Assembly: GCA_902729315.2 (NCBI GenBank)
Contig: LR746277.1
Span: 1,741,001 to 1,805,000 of the forward strand
Length of the DNA: 64,000 nucleotides
Reading direction: 5' to 3'
Source: Spirodela intermedia
Taxonomy: Eukaryota; Streptophyta; Magnoliopsida; Alismatales; Araceae
Part shown: piece after piece, positions 61,331 to 64,000 of the stretch
How the letters are laid out: each line of letters opens with the position of its first letter
Numbering within the stretch: the first letter of the stretch is position 1
The notes under the pieces: generated by a model
Seen by the model: the letters and a program-made list of their open reading frames with translations, nothing else
What the model was told of the DNA's origin: nothing
Database searches by the model: none
Translations under genes and position numbers: made by a program

Positions 61331-61885
61331 TGATGCAACGCAAACCCTGAAGCCCACTACTGAAGAACCTGGAGGCCAGTATTGATGCACCCTAGAGCCT
61401 ATTACTGTTGCAACTTGAAGCCCATTGTATTTTTCTTATTTTTCAGATTTCAATTCAATCCAAATTTCATCTGATATTCAAATTTCTGAGAAAAACTTGT
61501 GTTAAATTAAGATTTATTTCAAATTGAAATCCTTGCGCCTAAATAAACACTCTTTAGCCTATTTAAAGGAACCCCCTTGTAGCCCTGGAACATATTACCA
61601 TCTTTTGAATACAATTTCGTGAGTTTTTTTTCTTTTGAAGTTCCCTCCTTCTGCTGGTTGACTCCAGCATCCCTGTGACTTAGGGGATCTGCTCTTGATT
61701 CTGTGGATTCACAATCACCCTCTTGTGGACTTAAGGGAACTGTCCTCCTCACTGTGTGGATTCAGAGAGAAAGGACAACCATTAGAGCACGTTTTTCGGG
61801 GATCTTGACGTGTCTTCAACCTCCACAACATCAAAGTTGATCACAACGCCTTCAAACCATTGCCTCTTAGTGTTCTGCTGCGTCA
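61331..61885 (+). mobile_element. Gypsy LTR, most complete copy, with primer site
   Basis: Runs from TGATGCAACGCAAACCCTG to TTCTGCTGCGTCA, 555 bases. U3 holds four GAAGCCCA-like words spaced about 25-30 bases and an AT-rich AAATTTCATCTG tract. The TATA-like CCTATTTAAAGG is followed by CCCCCTTGTAGCCCTGG and CTTGTGGACTTAAGGGA leader phrases. The primer site TGGTATGAGAGC (61888-61899) has one mismatch to the Met-tRNA type TGGTATCAGAGC. Confidence 0.85.
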
Positions 61886-61930
61886 AGTGGTATGAGAGCT
61901 AGGTTAGTGTTCCGGATTTAGATTCACAAG

Positions 61931-62440
61931 ATGTCATGAGGTAAAGGGATTCACATCAACCACAATGCAAGTTCTAAGGTATGGCTTATTTCGAAATTAG
62001 ATTTTATTAATTTCAAGATTCATATGCAACAAAAACTTGAAGATTTGAATGATACTTTAAAGCAAATCTTAGCATGAATCTCTGCAATTGAATGTGTATC
62101 TTGTGGTCAAACTGGTAAAAAAATAAATAAATTCTGTAACCTGTCACAGAAAAACTTATCCAACGATACAACAAGCCCAAAAAGTAGATCTGATTGCGAT
62201 GATTGCAGAGGTTTTTTTAAAAAAATGATTTCCGAAACAGTGAAAGATCAAGATCAAGTACAATTCACCGGTGAAAGATCAGAGAAATATCAAGTTCAAA
62301 GATTTCTTCCACCTGATTATGAGCAGGTTTTATATGACTAATATCAAAGTTGTAAACAGTGAAGTAGACTTGTCAGAGAATATGCTGGGGAAGTTTATAC
62401 ACTTTCTTAAAAGTCGATTTGAATAAATCTTAATCTTATA
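61931..62440 (+). pseudogene. Ty3/Gypsy gag remnant
   Basis: ATG TCA TGA at 61931 is followed by KLEDLNDTLKQIL (62030-62075), IECVSCGQTGKK (62090), and RFLPPDYEQVLYD (62300-62338), the last a hallmark of plant Gypsy gag. The segment between, encoding the GGASAWW region, is deleted here but present in the copy at 59479. Stops throughout. Confidence 0.8.
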
Positions 62441-62499
62441 TGATCTCTATTTTTAAAAGTGCTGAAACTTTATTGGAGAATTGCTTGAACGAGTTGTGA

Positions 62500-63120
62500 T
62501 CAACTGTAATGTGGTGGTGGTTGAAGACACGCCTTGAATCCTTGAAAAACATCCTCCAGTGGTTGTCGCTTCGCTCTGAATCCACAGCTTGAAGAGCACA
62601 GGTCGCTTGAACAGAGTTCCCTGAGTCCACCAGCAGAAGGAGAGAACTTAGAGAGAAGAAACTCAAAACATTGTGCTGGTTGAACAGAGTTTAAAAAGAA
62701 TTGTATTAGAGCTAGGATAATTTCTTTCTCATTTGTAAAAAAAATAAATATATATTCCATGTGTAGCGTCAACATCCACAACATGACATTGCACTTTATC
62801 AGAATAAGTTTTACCAATTGAAAATTTAATTACACACATCTCTGACACTTTAGTTTCCGTTTTCTTCTTGATTGTCTGGGGTTCAAAGGCTTGTCTTGAA
62901 TCCTCAAAATCTGTGCTCCAATGATTGTCCTTTCGCTCTGAATCTACATGGTAAAGAGGACAGGTCTCTTGAGTCTATAAGGGGTTGATTCTGAATCCAC
63001 AGAACCAAGAACAGGTTCCCTGAGTCCACAGGGGTACTGGAATCCACTAGCAAAAGGAGAGAACTTCAAGAGAAGTAAACTCACGAAATTGTATTGAAAA
63101 AAGATACTATGCCTATGGGG
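62500..63120 (-). mobile_element. Two reverse-oriented Gypsy LTR leader fragments
   Basis: 62500-62700 and 62870-63110, read on the minus strand, repeat the leader order CTCTCCTTCTGCTGGTGGACT / CTCTCCTTTTGCTAGTGGAT, GACTCAGGGAAC, CTGTGGATTCAGA and AAAGGACAAYCAYTGGAG. Both lack U3. The sequence between (62700-62870) is AT-rich and unassigned. Confidence 0.7.
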
Positions 63121-63179
63121 CTTCAGCACGTACTAAACCCATTAGCATTAAGCTTGAAAAATAAAAGTAAAGCTACTTT

Positions 63180-63875
63180 ATCTTTAATTATCTATTTATG
63201 ACCACCATTGAACCTTCAAATCATCTTCAGCATAATCAGAAAGTGATTTATTTGCCAGTCTGTAGTTTTCATACTATTGATATAAAATTTGTTCATAATC
63301 TGGGGGAAGAAAATGAGATTTCAAGAGTTTCTTCATTTTCTCCCATTATTGTACAGGTTCTTTATCAAACCTTGCAAATGATCCTACCATACAGAGGCTC
63401 CACCACAGTTTATAAGTCAATAACTTTACTTATTTTTCATCGAAAAATTTCATATACTCAAACACTCAATGTACTTCAACTAACCAATCTAAGAACTCTT
63501 CAACCTTCAAATGGCTATTCAACAATAATAAGTCAATCTTCATATAGAAATCTCAAAAATTATCTTAAAAAACCTACTACAAATGTACAATGAGTATCTG
63601 ATGAAGATTTAACATAAATGACTTTTTCAAGAAGTCTGATTTCATTATCTCTAGGAGAATGTGAATGACTCCCTGATGTACTCATTCTTGCCAAAAAGTT
63701 GTTTTAAACTTTCACTAACATCATCAAATTTTTGATCTATTCAATCTTAAAATACAATAACATTTCATGTTCAAATAGGAAAAACCTCATGTAAATCATC
63801 ACCACCAGTATGAGTAGATTTACCTCGTGACATTTGTGAACTTGAATTGAAACGTTGACTTGCTATGATACCAAC
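63180..63875 (-). pseudogene. Reverse-oriented Gypsy gag start with primer site
   Basis: On the minus strand a primer site (TTGGTATCATAGC, 63873-63861) is followed by ATG TCA CGA GGT at 63833 (MSRGKSTHTGGDD) and a stop 20 codons in. Similarity to the plus copy at 58984-59460 then continues, including a KFDDVSESLKQLF-like segment and the EEFLDWLVEV-like segment near 63500. It is the inverted counterpart of that copy. Confidence 0.75.
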
Positions 63876-64000
63876 TGACGCAGTAATAATGCAGAAAATA
63901 AATAAAATTTGGGCTAGAATCTACAAAACTTAAATCTTAGGGAAGAAATCAGCCTCTGAATCCACAGATTTGGAGTCTTCAACCCTTGAATCTACAAGGG
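63876..64000 (-). mobile_element. Reverse-oriented Gypsy LTR, cut by the window edge
   Basis: On the minus strand it ends ATTACTGCGTCA at 63876, directly before the primer site. CTTGTAGATTCAAGGG and CTGTGGATTCAGAGG leader phrases lie near the right edge. The U3 part is outside the window. Confidence 0.7.

Overview
This is nuclear DNA from a flowering plant. The evidence is many GT-AG introns of 0.1 to 5 kb, plant-type gene families (a STRUBBELIG-family receptor kinase and a bona fide cinnamyl alcohol dehydrogenase), and many decayed LTR retrotransposons. The species and the eudicot/monocot question cannot be settled from what I can see. GC-rich first exons (CAD, O-fucosyltransferase) sit beside very AT-rich introns and spacers. 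No bacterial, organellar, CRISPR, rRNA or tRNA feature was recognised.

Five protein-coding genes could be spliced by hand so that every junction keeps phase. (1) 1329-10494 (+): 3' part of an MRG/MRG15-like histone-mark reader; its chromodomain start lies left of the window. (2) 12392-10972 (-): a complete 4-exon cinnamyl alcohol dehydrogenase, 357 aa, with all zinc ligands and the class I substrate-pocket residues. It is tail-to-tail with MRG. (3) 21015-14736 (-): a complete 9-exon RluA-type RNA pseudouridine synthase, 468 aa, probably mitochondrial. (4) 33154-24451 (-): a complete 10-exon type II membrane protein of the plant O-fucosyltransferase family, 696 aa. (5) 35955-54287 (+): a complete 17-exon STRUBBELIG-receptor-family LRR kinase, 732 aa, with HRN in place of HRD. 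Genes 4 and 5 are divergent and share a 2.8-kb upstream interval. The five genes have unrelated jobs (chromatin reading, lignin monomer reduction, organelle RNA modification, Golgi glycosylation, cell-surface signalling) and show no sign of being a pathway cluster.

Much of the rest is transposon debris. An AT-rich spacer (21.0-24.4 kb) holds a reverse-oriented LTR piece, a stop-riddled Ty3/Gypsy RNase H and an approximately 170-bp tandem repeat. SRF intron 10 contains a Copia element (42979-45971) with two LTRs, a Met-tRNA primer site and a 5-bp target duplication; that element is itself interrupted by a Gypsy solo LTR. SRF intron 11 holds a small TRIM-like LTR element (48562-49912). From 54.9 kb to the right edge lies a nested, partly palindromic block of Ty3/Gypsy fragments in both orientations: LTRs, primer sites, gag, protease and the start of reverse transcriptase, all broken.

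I found no convincing undescribed system. The most interesting items are the repeated U3 motif of the right-hand Gypsy family, its palindromic arrangement, the 170-bp tandem array, the perfect 20-bp inverted repeat just past the SRF gene, the GC-rich unassigned block at 12.9-14.0 kb, and two unexplained intronic ORFs.
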